In this document: piece by piece, positions 12,568-27,500 of the stretch | Layout of the letters: each line of letters starts with the position of its first letter | How positions within the stretch are numbered: position 1 is the stretch's first letter | NCBI GenBank assembly: GCA_903813345.2 | Contig: CAIIXF020000124.1 | Location: 64,001-124,000, forward strand | Length of the DNA stretch: 60,000 bases | Direction: 5' to 3' | From: Owenia fusiformis | Taxonomy: Eukaryota; Annelida; Polychaeta; Sabellida; Oweniidae | Notes under the pieces: model-generated | The model's database searches: none | Told to the model about the DNA's origin: nothing | What the model saw: the letters and a program-made list of their open reading frames with translations, nothing else | Program-made: the position numbers and the translations under genes

Positions 12568-15500
12568 GTAAGTTTGTATGACTTGTTTAGAAATTAATTG
12601 AATAACTTTAGATTTTATTGAAATTTTATTGGGTCTCATTGATCCAGGATTCTATAAAAACACACAAACATAAACACTACGATGATCAATAATTTTGGAA
12701 GGATGGCAGTATATAGGGTCATTTATTCTTGTGGATACCGTCGTTTTGGCGTTCGAAATTGTAATGTAATTATCACTTACGTCATCATCTCCCTGTAATT
12801 GAATTTCACGATTATTTCAAATACCCAAAAATTAATGCCTTCTGCAAGGGGATATATCCATTGTTCGCTCGTTTGTTCTTTGTGAACCAGGCACCATGCT
12901 CTCAATATGACATTATCATACATATTTCAAAATAAATATGCTAAAACAAACACTTAAATACGTATAATACATATATTATTAATGGTCGATTTCAATTTTT
13001 TAGAGTAGTCAGTAGTCATCAACAATACATTCAAAGGTATAAACATTTGTTCATTTAGTTTTCATTTTCTCGAGAAATCAAGTGCCTGTGATTTTTTAGT
13101 CAGACTGCACTTATATTTATAAGAGGTTTTGAGTTTCATACAGTATAAACCATACATTTGAATATCGGAAACCCCTCTGAAATACCTACACTATATTAGC
13201 AGATTCTATTAAGTAAAAAAACACATCCTTTCACTATTAAAAGGCCAATAGAACGCAATTGAGTAAAGTATTGAGATCCTCTATATCACGCGCCATGCAA
13301 TTCAATTTCATCGAATGCCAAAATTGCACTTGTTGCTACCATAAGCTTTTGTATTAAATCAAATATTTCTCATATTAACGAGCCGGTAATACTAAATATT
13401 TCAACAATTAAATATACTCCTAAGTTTAACTTAAACAGTGCTAAATACTCGATTGGAACACTCAGCATACTTCCTATTGTACATTTGTACATACAACGGC
13501 ATATACTTGTTTGAAGTACCTGGGACTTTGTAAAGTTTGGCTTTGTTAATCTGATTAAAGAGGAAAACACTACTAAATAGTATACATAATCCACTAAACT
13601 GTTAGTAAAATACATGGCTGTATAAGTTACTAATCCAGTATACAATGAATATCTATCATGTTATTATACCATCAGAATGAGGAAGTGCTGTAGACCTATT
13701 ACGTACATACATCTTGTCACTGGTATTTCCAAAAATGCTAGAGGGCTAAGTTAAATATAAAACACAATTCAACACAATTTAATTTACACATATATGAGGC
13801 TTACGTAGATACTTAACAAATGACGTGCATTAATACAAAGTTTAAAGTAATAAATTATTTTTAGCTACATTGGACATTAATTATCATCAATACTAAAATT
13901 CAATATTTATTAAGCGTATAAACTGATGGCCAATGCACTTTAGATAATAATCCTATTAGATTCCTATTAATATCCTATTTATTTCTAATTAATATTCATA
14001 AACATAAATGTATATATTACATAGTATGTTAAAATTTTCAAATATGTTCATATCTTTCTTAAAAGGCATCATTACATGATAAAGGGTGGGATATATGTAT
14101 TTATCCTATTCTTGCGAGGGTATAGATCGTATATCACGTGAAGATATATTTGATATGGGGATCAAAAAGTCCCTAACCATCGAATATCACTTCTTAAAAG
14201 TGATATTCAATGGTTTCAAAAGTGATATTTGATGGGTTTAAAAGTGATATTCGATGACTGCGCTCACTCGTGAAGATAGCAATATCCTCCCATTGGATAT
14301 AAATGATAATATTCAAAACCATAGGATAATTCTATAAGTTTATGAATGATTTGTCACTAGTTTATAAATGTTGGGGGGGGGGGGGGTATTTGACACTGTT
14401 TCTCCGTGCTTTACTTCATTGTTTTTCTTATGACTAATTCAGTTCAGTGTTAGTTTTCTTGGAGTTTTATAAATTTGATCATCCTCTCACATGGCAGCTG
14501 TGCTTACATATTTAAGGTAATAGTAGTACTGTATATTGGCCTGAATGTGCTCGATTATGAACTTGATATTTTTCCATTATGGTGTTATTAGTTGAAGAAG
14601 TGTTTATATATCTCAATATGTATATATGTAGTTCGTAATCGCACCAGGACAATATCAAAGGTTATCATGCTAAGTAACCAGAAACATATCTTGGGTAAAC
14701 TAATATAGGTGTCCACAAATCTTTACATTGCATGGCCAACTGAGGACAGGGCTTAGTTTCAAAACATTATGATGCAGTATGGATAATATCAATAGAAATG
14801 TGAATTCTTAGTTGTCCAGAATCTGTAAAACGAGGGTCGATGTCGTCATAGAATGATTAACGTAAATACATGCCCTGAAAAGGATAAACCGAAGAGTGCA
14901 TAATCAGAAAGGGGCATCCAACAGGTCATGATTCATTTTAAAAAGGTACTAGATAGTATCTTGCCCTTAGCCAGTTTTTACCAAGAGGGGGGGGGGGGTT
15001 GCCAAGATGGGAGCTTTTTAACACTTCAGTTTGGCTTCTAAAAATCCATGCGAAATGTGCTCAGAATGTCGAAAACTGCATGATATTGGAAGTACTTCTG
15101 GCTTTCTGGCTTCAGCTCCCCCTGACTACGGGCCTGAATATATGTCAATGAATGATATCACAAAAGATCGAATAGTGCGAAGACTACGAAAGTGATGCTG
15201 ATCTCATCTTTCTGCTCTTTCAATTAGAAATATATTTAGACCGTGGTTTCTCATGATGAAATAAGACCATCATGAGAAACCATGGCCATCTCAGTTCCAT
15301 TAGCTTCACTTTAGTATGACATTTCTAGTTGAAGACAGAAAGATGTGCTGAGTATCAAAATGAAATAAGACAGGTTTTCGGAAAGTTGCTCTCTAGATCT
15401 GATACTATCTTTAATATCCGATCTGTACTCTATTTAAAATCAATATTACTAGTAAAGTACAAGTTTACAAATAAAAAAAGATTGAGCACCCTATCATTAT

Positions 15501-18500
15501 GTCTAACCCCAAGGATACTATTAATTCATCGTTGATATTTTATTAAATATCAATTGAATCACGATGAAGTTTATAATTAGTGGCTCAATGAGTTCATTTA
15601 TCTTTGACGTTTAAAAAGAACAAAATCATGACAAAAATCCCTTTTTACGTATATCAAAACTGAAATTTTGTAATTTAGTCTGATTTAGTGTCGTATTACA
15701 CTCCCCTCCAAAAGCTTAGAAAACCTGGCTTTAACACGTTCTGCTAATGCCTGTTTGTGCCCGGTGATTTGAAAAAGCCATCCAATTTGTCATAAATTAC
15801 CGACCGAATGCAACTGGGGGAAGCAATTCAGATTCAAGGATAACCAGGCCTTAGCATGCTACCAAATGGGGAGGAAGGTTTTGGAGAGGGTGTATGTTGC
15901 TCGGGGACTGTAAAGTGCATGGTTGTAAATTGCAAGTAGATTATGGTATGGTTCTTGTATCTATTAAGGGCTCTTCAGTCACAGCCATATATACTCCACG
16001 TCATGTACTAAGTATCATTTTCAAGAATAAAAATGTAACTCAACATTTTAATGTATCTATCAATGTAATATATATTTATAGAGTTATGTCGTACACGGTA
16101 CTGTCCCAACGACGTTGCTATGTTCTACATGTGGTACACGGTTGTACTAGGTGTTGGTACAATGACACCCTTTTTGCTATGCCATTCTTGTTGATTTTAT
16201 TTGATTTTACAATGTCCTTGTCGTTGGTATTCCTTAGCTTTTGTAGAATTTGTACAGAATGTTCTTGTGAATCATCGTGATAGGCCACGCTTTCTCCATC
16301 TCTGTCCAGATCTGCTCTTTGCAGTGAGAGAGGTGCTATGGACACCAGAATGTTGCAGAATATGAACAGGAATATGCTTTTTCGTCAGTATTCATAGGTT
16401 ATGACGTTTAGTATATGGTGTTAACGAAATGTTTATTCTATTGTATGTAGTCTATTGGGATTTGGGATTTGTACATTTCGACTAGTATATCATTTTGATG
16501 ACATCAAAGATTCAATAAAATATATTTTATTCAGTTTTTCAAAAATTCAACGGAAAGGCATTTTCTCTTGGAGGTATTTTTGGTTTATAATGCGTATGGG
16601 GTTTATAAAGGGTGTTCATAAATTTATTGCAAATAGTATGCTTATTATGGTTTTGTATGTTGCCGGTTGTGCATTTTAATCATGCAGGATGTCCAACAAC
16701 CTTTTAACATTTTTGAAGTGTTTTGCTGAAAGAAATATAGTACTATGTCTTATGTATGGCTGTCAAATCTACCCACTGTGTATCCCACTTTACTTAGCTC
16801 ATGAATTGGGCTTTTCTTACCCCACCCTCCATGCCTGGTGTGCACTGTGTATGGATTCATAAAATCAATGTTTTTAAGGACTTGATTGACTCTGATAACG
16901 CTAATGAATCTATTGTATTTGAAAATCTAAGGAATTTTGAGTACCACTTTTAATTTGTTTTGAATAAAAGATTTAGTATTTTTTGTTGAAACAGTTGGTC
17001 TTTTCAAAGTTGTACCATATGATGGTTGTTGATTCTTAAGTGCTGCATTTCGATAAACCTTTTTGTGGGATATGATTTTTTGTGATTTTCCAGGAGGTCC
17101 ATCGGCCAAATTGCAGTCCCTGGGTTTTAGTTCATTGATTCCTGAACCATATAACCAAAGGTCCATCATTACCTGTAAATTTTCAAAGAAGGTACCTAAA
17201 AAGTAAAAAATGCGTACCTATTCATCTTAGTGGGTTTTTTATGACACGAAATCGTCATGTGTAATTAGGAGTCATGTCCCTGGTACAAATTATCATGATC
17301 TGTATGATAAATGGTGCAAGATGGAGAGAGGAGATACACATACGAGTCCAGTCTTTACAACCTTAGTTCCGTTTGCTTTATGAGGTAACATAATATCAAC
17401 GATTTTCAATAGAAATCGCCTCTAGGATAAGGCGGATTCAGAGGCGGTTACTTCTTCGGTGGTTTATGTCCAAAGATGCTGTCATTTCTGTATGTTTATT
17501 GCTTCGCTTTATTAACAGGTTAGAATTGAAAGTAAATAATTTGTTTCTGCATTTTGAACAGCTTTTTATATTTTATTGATTCATAATTATGGGATGTTGA
17601 AATCGTGGAATCTAGTAATCATTTGAATATAGTTCACCATATGTTAACGGATTCAATCTAGCTAGTTGTGTGAATCTTGGTAACTTATTTTCCTTTATCT
17701 CACCAATTACACCACACATTGGGGAAATTTCATGAAAATCAAGGCATTTTTGTCATCTTTGAGAAAAGCCAGTCGTTTCAGGATTGTGCTTTTCTTCCCT
17801 GAGACGTTAACTAACATAAAAAGTAATTTCAGTCTCTGCCATATCCCGTTGGATGCCCAATACTAATATTTCTCAAATGTTACATAACACATTTCTTTGG
17901 ATACTACCCTTTTATTGAAGATCGTTTTCAGCCAATGGCTTGCTACTTGAGATGCTAACATTTATATATGTTATTTTCAGACGATTGCTTGACATACATC
18001 AAACGTTATTTTCAGTCATCAGCCTCTCCTGTTTGAGATACTAGTTCTTATTACTTTTTTGCCTTTGTTGGAAATTAGAAGTTTTTTCAAAAGTTTCCCA
18101 GCCAATATATCATACGATGACTATATTCCATTCAGATGAGCTTTGACCCATGACCTACTATCACCTGATTGTCTTCACATTGGTCATGACTATTGGTTAA
18201 TTGAAATGCCCCAAAACTATTTCAAATATGATAAGTGACATTATCAAGTACGCAAATATAAGATTCATATCAAAGCATATCAGAGCACAATCCTTTTGTT
18301 TGAGGAGTTCATCGTTCTTATATCAGTTGACGGATGCACTAATCTATAAAGAATACACAGTATCCGAAATTGAATATTGAATATATATAATTTCTTCTTT
18401 TCTTCATCCTAGAAAATACTAATGTATACTTGTGCACACGGGCTCCCTAGAGCTCTCGAAAAGGTCCATGGTATGTATTACACGATGTCAATTATATGAC

Positions 18501-21500
18501 TTATTCAAAATATATGATATGCTTGTAAGAATGTATAGTATGACATATGTATGTATGTAGTATGACATGAATGATCTCACAGTACAAACTGTCATTCAGA
18601 TAATACCATGGGGATAAATATATTTAGGAATGAAAATCGTGTATCAATGAAGAGTTGAGTTTGAGTACAGAATCATGTAGTGAATACTTAAATTGAAAAC
18701 TAACAAGAGGTTTTCGTTTAAATTAGTGAGTAAAGAATGACATGGGCATTAGGAGAATAAAGTTAAATACTGGCTAGGAAGTAGCCCAGCATGGGGTAAG
18801 ATCTACAGGGTCGAGTAGCAGAGATCTATAAGTCAAGATCTCCCCTGCAGACTACAACCTGGCGATCAATTGAGCCCCTCGCTATAATAAGTGATAGTCC
18901 TTGACATGTTAATCAGATGTTTTCTTAGTCTTCAGATTTCTTTTATAGTAAAAAATCCCTTGTATAGGTTATTAAAAGCGATGAATACTAATATCGTGTC
19001 GCACAGAAATTTGTCTGGGGTTTTCAGGTTTATACATAAATACAAGTATATGTATACAAATGTATATATTACTTGTTAAACCTATTTTGTAGTGGATGAT
19101 TCGTTAATAGAGTTGTAGAAGTTGAGTGGCCTCTTTAAGTATATCAGAATAACTCACGTCTATGGATGTCATTATTATTCGCAGGAGGCCTTTTTCGAAA
19201 TCTCATTAAAGTTCCTCGAATTATATTTATGTCTCATACATGTACTTCAAATACGTGTCATCACTTTGATTTGATCTGAATAAGTAAAATGTATTAATTC
19301 GTGTCAGATAAGATATTAAGGCGTCTATTTTTAGAAATAGTTTTCGTCATTTATGACACAAGATAATTTGTAATAGTTTGTGTCATTTTATAAAAAAGGA
19401 TATCGGTTTGTACGAGTCCTGAATCAAGCCAATGTTGGCTCTATCCAGCCATACACCACTATTGCATTTCTATACGTTGTAATGCTGAGTAAGGTGATGT
19501 TTGTACCACATACAAAAGAAATAATAGTATAGTTAGTACAGCATTACATTGTGGTTCACTTGTAGTAATGTGATGTTTGCATAACATACAAAGAGATAAA
19601 AGTAAATAAGTACAACATTACATTGTGGCTCACGTATAGTAATGTGATGTTTGCATAACATACAAAGAGATAAAAGTAAATAAGTACAACATTACATTGT
19701 GGCTCGCGTATAGTAATGTGATGTTTGCATTACATATAAAGAAATAATAGTAAGTAAGTACAACATTACGTTGTGGTTCACTTGTAGTAATGTGATGTTT
19801 GCATAACATACAAAGAGATAAAAGTAATAAGTACAACATTACATTGTGACTCACGTAGAGTAATGTGATGTTTGCATTACATATAAAGAAATAATAGTAA
19901 GTAAGTACAACATTACATTGTGGTTCACTTGTAGTAATGTGATGTTTGCATTACATACAAAGAAATAACAGTAAGTAAGTATAACATTACAAAATGGTTC
20001 ACTTGTAGTAATGTGATGTTTGCATTCCATAGAAAGAAATAATAGTAAGTAAGTACAACGTTAGATTGTGTTTCACTTGTAGTATTGTGATCTTTCTATT
20101 GCATACAAAGAAATAATAGTAAGTAGTACAACATTGCATTGTGGTTCACTTGTAGTAATGTGATGTTTGCATTACATACAAAGAAATAATAGTAAGTAAG
20201 TACAACATCATATTGTGGTTCACTTGTAGTAATGTGATGTTTGCATTACATACAAAGAAACAATAGTAAGTAAGTACAACATGACATTGTGGTTCATTTG
20301 TAGTATTGTGATGTTTGCATTGCATACAAAGAGATAAATGTAGGTAAGTACAACATTACACTGTGGCTCACGTATAGTAATGTGATGTTTTTTCATTACA
20401 AAAAAAAGAAACAAAAGTAAGTAAGTACAACATGACTTTGTGGTTCACTTGTAGTAATGTGATGTTTGCATTACATACAAAGAGATAAAAGTAAATAAGT
20501 ACAACATTACATTGTGGCTCACGTATAGTAATGTGATGTTTGCATTAAATATAAAAAAATAATAGTAAGTAAGTACAACATTACATTGTGGTTCACTTGT
20601 AGTAATGTGATGTTTGCATTACATCCAAAGAAACAATAGTAAGTAAGTACAGCATGACATTGTGGTTCATTTTTAGTATTGTGATGTTTGCATTGCATGA
20701 GATAAAAGAAGGTAAGTACAACATTACACTGTGGCTCACGTATAGAAATGTGATGTTTTTTCATTACATACAAAGAAACAAAAGTAAGTAAGTACAACAT
20801 GACATTGTGGTTCACTTGTAGTAATGTGATGTTTGCATTCCATATAAAGACATAATAGTAAGTAAGTACAACATTACAAAATTGTTCACTTGTAGAAATG
20901 CTATATGTGATGTGATGTTTGCATTCCATATAAAGACATAATAGTAAGTAAGTACAACATTACAAAATTGTTCACTTGTAGAAATGCTATATTTGCCTTT
21001 GCATTACATACAAACAAAATGAGAAACACTAGAGAACCATTCAAAAAGTGAAAACAAAAAGAGAAACATATGCAAAAACAAGCTGTACATAATGTTACAT
21101 AATGTTACAAATGAACAATGTGAAACATTATTTTGTATTAATCAAGATGAGTGAGTGACGTTCAGTATTGTTTCAAATAGTAATTCATTAGTTTGACCCT
21201 GTTATTTGAACGGTGTACAGTATATCTGGGGCATTTGCCATTGCTTTATCTCCACTTTAACATGATGGACTAGTCAAACATACAATTTAAAAAATGACGT
21301 TTCGAAATGTTGTTTTTGATAGTATTGATTCAGCGTGAGTGAGACACTTAATGTATGAAGTGTTATAAAAACGAAAATGCATTAAAACTCTTTTAGTTTG
21401 TTTGTGTTTCGTTTGATCTAACCATGGTAAACATCATTAATCTTTTCGCTTATCAGGATAAAACATAAAGTATGAAGTGGAATCAATAGCACAAAGAGGT

Positions 21501-24500
21501 GCTCGTAATAGATATACAAATAGTGATTCACGTCAATGGGTCTCAGATAAGGTGTCAAAAGTCGACTGTCATATGTTTGTCATGTTTTTGTCACATCCGA
21601 GTGTAGGATGGGTGTACATGAGGGATGCATCATTATCTCTGGGAGAGGTCAGGTTTCAGCCGCACCGTGTCATCTTTTTACGGAAAGGTAGCTAGAAACC
21701 AGAGTTCTAAACTCGCAGCTACATGTACCTGATTGCTATGCTAATGGATCAGCTATTCGCTATTGGCAATGGATAAACTGGTTGTCTATTGAGTTTGGCA
21801 ATATGCTGAATGATGGTATGGTGTGAAATTGTGGCGGTGATATTTTTAACCCTAATTGTGAACCCTACCCAAATCCCAGATGACAGAATCATAATATATT
21901 TTTTCCAGTGAAGAGTTTATGCTCTTTTTAAGATCTTTTGAACTGCTGCCTATTGATGCAGATCTCTGGATTATGAGTTTATTTGATTCACAGGATATCG
22001 TTCGTTCACCTGCCTAGCTAAATACCATTACCATCATCATTGCTGAAATTTCTCACGATCTTTATTTTAGTTCAGATAATGTTTTTGCTATTATCCCAGT
22101 GGCAATTAGGCAGGTTGGAATTCACAATACTCAAAACAGCTCAATTTGGAAAATGATATAGCGCCAAATGGAAGAAAGGGGATTTTTCATGGCGCTGTAT
22201 GCATTATGTATCATATTACCATCATTCCAATTGAAAACTGTGAAATTCGAACTTAGTTCGTAGCTATGGGGTAGAACCCAATGACAAATTGCCAGCGCTT
22301 ATCTTGTAAAAATGTCAACAATTTGCCTTGGAAACATATAATTATACATTTGCCCCTAACTATGAATTTACCCAGTGCTTAATTAGGGATCCACTTTCAG
22401 TCTTCTAATTAGATTTGTTAAAGATGTTGTGGATTGTCCTGTCCTTTATTTCAAGTAGAGCATGTGTGTGTGTTTTTGTGTGTGGTACAACATGCAACGC
22501 GAAACAACTGTTCGAACAAGCCAACAACTGAACAATACACGGTATCGGAGGTCTACAATTGCACACGTTCTTTGAATGATATACGTTCTGAATTGCATTA
22601 CCACTGTGATTACTATCAAAACGTACATAGCTGCTGTCTATAAAAAGGAACAAGCATACATGACGCATTTGATCACATTATGCTTATTTTTAGATATAAT
22701 ATCCTAATGTTTGTTGACTTTAAAATAGTTTGTGATCCTATGGCGTTTTTTGTCGCTCATTTTTCTTCTGATTAGGGCATGAGTGTATATACATGTAAGC
22801 AGATGATATACAGATATACACCCGTTTATGAGCTTGTAATTGGTAGTTGCTTTTAGTACCATCTTGGATTTCTAAGGTATGAAGTTTTGATATTTTGATT
22901 GAAACCCAAAGCTGGCAAGCGAGTGTTTAGTCTGAGGCACATCCTTAACCTGTTCCCCCAATTCGGGTCTTGCATGAAATTCAAAATTGACGCATTAATT
23001 ACGTTGATTGGTACCAGAAAAAAAGATTAAGATAACCAATTAAAAGCACATCTGGCGACATTCAAATAACAACCACTAAAATATCAATAAATAACTTTCT
23101 TTCCAACGGTTGATTTCGCTTTTGAAAGAGAGCTTTATCGACATTTAGTAATTTAGCAATTACTTTTAGCCCTTGGGCGCTGGGGCAATAAATTACATAA
23201 ACCCTAACATTAAAATCACCATGGAAACGTTATGATTTGGTCCCTTTCGCTGACGTGTGGAGTAATGATATCTTACCTAGATTTAGTCGGAGTCATGTTT
23301 TATGTTGATTTACATTCTCCGCTACCTGTCACGGTCTATAGTGCTGCAAGGCTGAATCATAATGAACGCTTCCTCTGATGTATGCCAAACATTGAGGCAA
23401 ATTTCTGTTTCCATAGTGATATATGTTTTCATAGTGATATATGACCATCGTGACCTAAGTCATGTTATGGCTGGATAAATCTCAGATACAACCTGGTGTC
23501 TCGTGCGGCGCAGATCCGTAAAATGGAATCATCAAACTGCAATTTTTTAAATCATGCAATAAATTTCTAAATAGAAAACAAATCATTAATTACATTAAAA
23601 TCCACACTGTGCAACATTCGAAAAACTTAAATAGACTAAACTTATAAATATGAAATCTAAATAGTTATTTTTTATTCAATAACTGTGAGATTATAAACGG
23701 AGCTGTCTGCATAGCAAATGGTAAAGGATGCATTCCCACTGAGATGTTCAGATAGAATGTTGTTTAGATTGTATTTGGTTACTAATTGAGACATTGTGCG
23801 TACTTTAAGATTATTTTCACCTGTGAGCCAGCTTCATGGTATTTCTATTAATTTTAAAGGTGCATCTTTGTTGATGAAATGAACTAAATATAGTATATAT
23901 GTAACATAGATGGTCAAGGAAAGGGAGGGGGTTAAAACTGACACAGAAATAGGGAGAGGGTTATCACTGAAATGCATATTTGCTCTTGGGGATTAATCAT
24001 TCAATTTAATTGTAACTTTACATAAGACCATCCATGTCACTTCACACCTCTAGGAAACCAACTGTAATAAAGATAAGTACTTTGATCTAGTGGGTTTCCT
24101 GGAGTGGTCGGAGGTCTCCCCTTGCTTTGAACCCATGTTTTTATTGTATATTCGATTATTTATCCATTTGGCCCAGTGCCAGTTGGCTTTATGCCCAGTT
24201 GGCCTGGTGCCAGTTGGCTATTTGCCAACCTGGCTCTTTGCCAAAAACAGGCTGTATATAAATAAGAATTGTGTAGCCTCAGTGGAGTTGATTTTAGAGT
24301 TGATTAGAGACAGTGTGATTTTGCAGAGTAAGATTCAGTTGTTGAGTTTTAGAGTATAATCAGTCGGTTACAACCAGGAAATTACTTAGGACATGTAAAG
24401 TTATATTAATCAATGAACAATAAAAGAAATAGAAATCAAACTAACATTTTATGTTACTGCCACTAGACGACACGAGCCACAACATTATATTTTATGACAA

Positions 24501-27500
24501 TAATTTGTTACATTGGTGCCGTTGCCAGGATTTTATAGATATATTTTCTTAAAAACGAATCTGGGAACCTTCTGTTAGAAAGTGAACACAACTCAAGAAA
24601 TGGAGGACTCGGATATCAATACTAGGATTACCGAATTAGGAACTAAAATAAAAGTATTAACTGAAAATGAAACCAAAGAATTGAAGGAAGCAAATGAGCT
24701 ATTTGAAGAATTGTACGAATTTCCTAAACAGCAGAGGATTAGGTATAACAGTATGGCCGAGGAAATCAACAGGCTGAAGATGAACAATCAGAAAATAAGA
24801 AAGTGTAATGAGCATTTCCAGAAGAGCAAACAAATTCGTATGGAGATAAAGGAGTATGACCAAGAAGTACGTAGACTCAGAATAGAACTGAATGCCACTT
24901 TACAAAATAACAGTGGTAATGCAGGGGGTACAGCCGTTCCATCCTCACCAAAATTTGAATCTGCTTTTACTCGCCATGATGCCAAGATGAGCAGTGAAGA
25001 TGAGACATTGAATGTGAGCCCCTCTCAAAACTTGCTGGAAACTCACAAAGCAATAAATGCAGACTCCGAAAACTCTACAGTAGAAAGGTCCGACACAGAG
25101 AAGGCAGGGGTGGTTCTGTTGGAAAACAGTGACACAGAGAAATATGATGTAATATCAGAAGAAAACCATGTAATGCAGGCACAAGTGCAAACTACCCCTG
25201 TGGACACATTATATGCAACACAGAGGGGATTAGCCATAATGGCAAAGAAAACACTGAAATCGTTTGAAGTGAAGAATCGAGTAAGAGTTAACAAACCACG
25301 TCTAAGAGTCTACAAGGAAAAACGCAACAAGCCTTCAGCCCAGCTAAGCAAGAATAAGCATGTGAAACGGCTTGTTCACAAAGCTTGGTCCACTACCAAC
25401 CATGTCACAAGACTAAAACTTAAAAAGGGAGCAAACTATATGGGAGATGTTATTCCCATAACCTATGAGTGTTGGTCTTCACCAGTAGAGACCCTGGAGT
25501 CCCGTATGGCCAGAGGGTGGCATAATGCGAAAAACAAAGAACCCAACAATGGATGTGAGAAAAACGGATGTTGGATGAATGTTGAAATGATTGGACTGTA
25601 GATATTGGATTATATTTGAGCTGACAATGTATGACTTCTGTAACTTCTGAGGCTACTTCTAATTCTTAGTTATGATTCGCCATGGGCTGAACATCGGACC
25701 TTGTTGTTGTTGTTAGAGATTTTTCATTATGTGATAATGTGTGTAGAAGGATAATGTCAATATTACTATTGCAGAGATTTTGTGGTTTTTGTTATTTGGA
25801 TCTACTGAGTGTATTTGGATGGTATTAAGACGAAGAGGCCATTAATTATAGTGTTTTAATATTGTTGAAATGGATAACTGTTCAATAATGTGTCATAAAT
25901 TGTCATTTGTGACAGGAAACACAGAATAGAATATAGAGGATAATTATGACTACTATCAAACTGTACATATTGGATATCAAGTATCTGCTTGACTTTGACA
26001 CAAATCGTAAAATGATACATCGTGTGGTTTCTATCAGCCATAAACTGTTTATTATGTGATATGTTAAGTGTGGATAAAGTGATACGGAACAAAGGATAAT
26101 TAGTACTAATCAAACAGTGTTTCATACATCTCAATCATCAGTTTGATTTCAGAACATTTTTATGACTTTTACTCCAGATATTTGATAAACAATTAGGTCA
26201 TAAACTGGAAAGTTATGGGCTAACACAAGTGATATGATTAGCAATTGATAGCACCTTTAAGGACTAGATTGTTTTATGGCCATACCAAAGCAAATATGGA
26301 TGTTCAATCTATTGCTGTTTATGACCGTCACTTTTAATCACTCAAGTAGTCAAACATTACAATTTAAATTAATATTTATATTTATTTGTGGCTTTGCTGT
26401 AAGTGTATTATCCCCTGACTTATACTGGATGCTCAAACCCTTTCATCTATGCGGATCATACATTTCATTACATTTTCCTTGATAATTTGTTGTACCTCAG
26501 GACTTAATCATCACCTGATCTACACGTGTTCAAGTAGAAGAGAATTTGGATTTATTTATTTAACTTACAGTGAATAGTTGGATTATCTCAAGTTTCTGTG
26601 GATGGTACCCAGCCAACATTAGGACAACAAAATATGAATATGTATTATATAGTATGATGGTACAAAATATTGTATGATTTGATACTGGATTTATATTTGC
26701 TGTGAGATTTGGATTAAATCAAGATCATTTGGATAGTACCCAGCCAGAATAGGGATAAATGGGTCATATTTATTTTGTTTAAATATTGTTGGAATGGATA
26801 ACTGTTCAACAAATGTGTCAACAAATGTCACTTCCATCAGGAATTATGATTAAAATATTCGAATCACGGATCATTGGATTATAATAGACAAGTTTAAGCA
26901 CATTATGGAGGGATACTGCAAGGCTGTTATAAAAGGAGACATCTATGGAGTGATATGTTTTGGCAAAAATGCTGGAGGTGATGTCATTTTTTTCTACAAA
27001 TTATAATCATTGATGTGTCACATGAGGATGAATTTTGGACTTGTTGGAAGAGACTGTGTCTTTTTACCTTTATCTCATATTTTAGATAAGTATAGCTTGG
27101 TTAAAGTTCTGTCAAGTGGCTTCTTGTTGTAATCTTGAATGTAGTGATATTGAAAGACAAAGATTCATTATTCTTTCCATGTAATGTAAAGGCTGTTTGT
27201 AAACTATGATGATATTATGAATATAGGCTAAGTGACCCTTGAGTATATAAGGCCAAGAGAGCCTAGAGTTTAGAGTATATGAGACCAAGAGAGCCTTTGT
27301 TTTTTAGTAGATAAGGCCAAGAGAGCCTGTAGTTTAAGTAGATAAGGCCAAGAGAGCCTATTGCTTTTAAGTGTATTACTATTAGGGTCAAGGGATCCTT
27401 CGATTTATGTGTGACGGCTGGAAAAGCCAGTAGTTTTTATGAATATGGTCAATAGAGCCTTGGTATTTATGTTTAAAAGTTTTGAGAGCCTTTAAATTGA

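Noticed and set aside
19630-20929. Minus-strand ORFs with repeated CNANITLLQ/VMLYLLT peptides
   Set aside because: Translations of the 74-bp satellite; the unit is not a multiple of three, so frames drift.
24090-24359. 89-codon ORF present in LTRs 1-3
   Set aside because: It spans the LTR promoter region, and the reading frame is shortened in LTR4; a regulatory region, not a gene.
26276-26482. Envelope gene of the retrotransposon
   Set aside because: The ORF has hydrophobic stretches, but at 68 codons with no recognisable fusion or surface domain it cannot support an env call.
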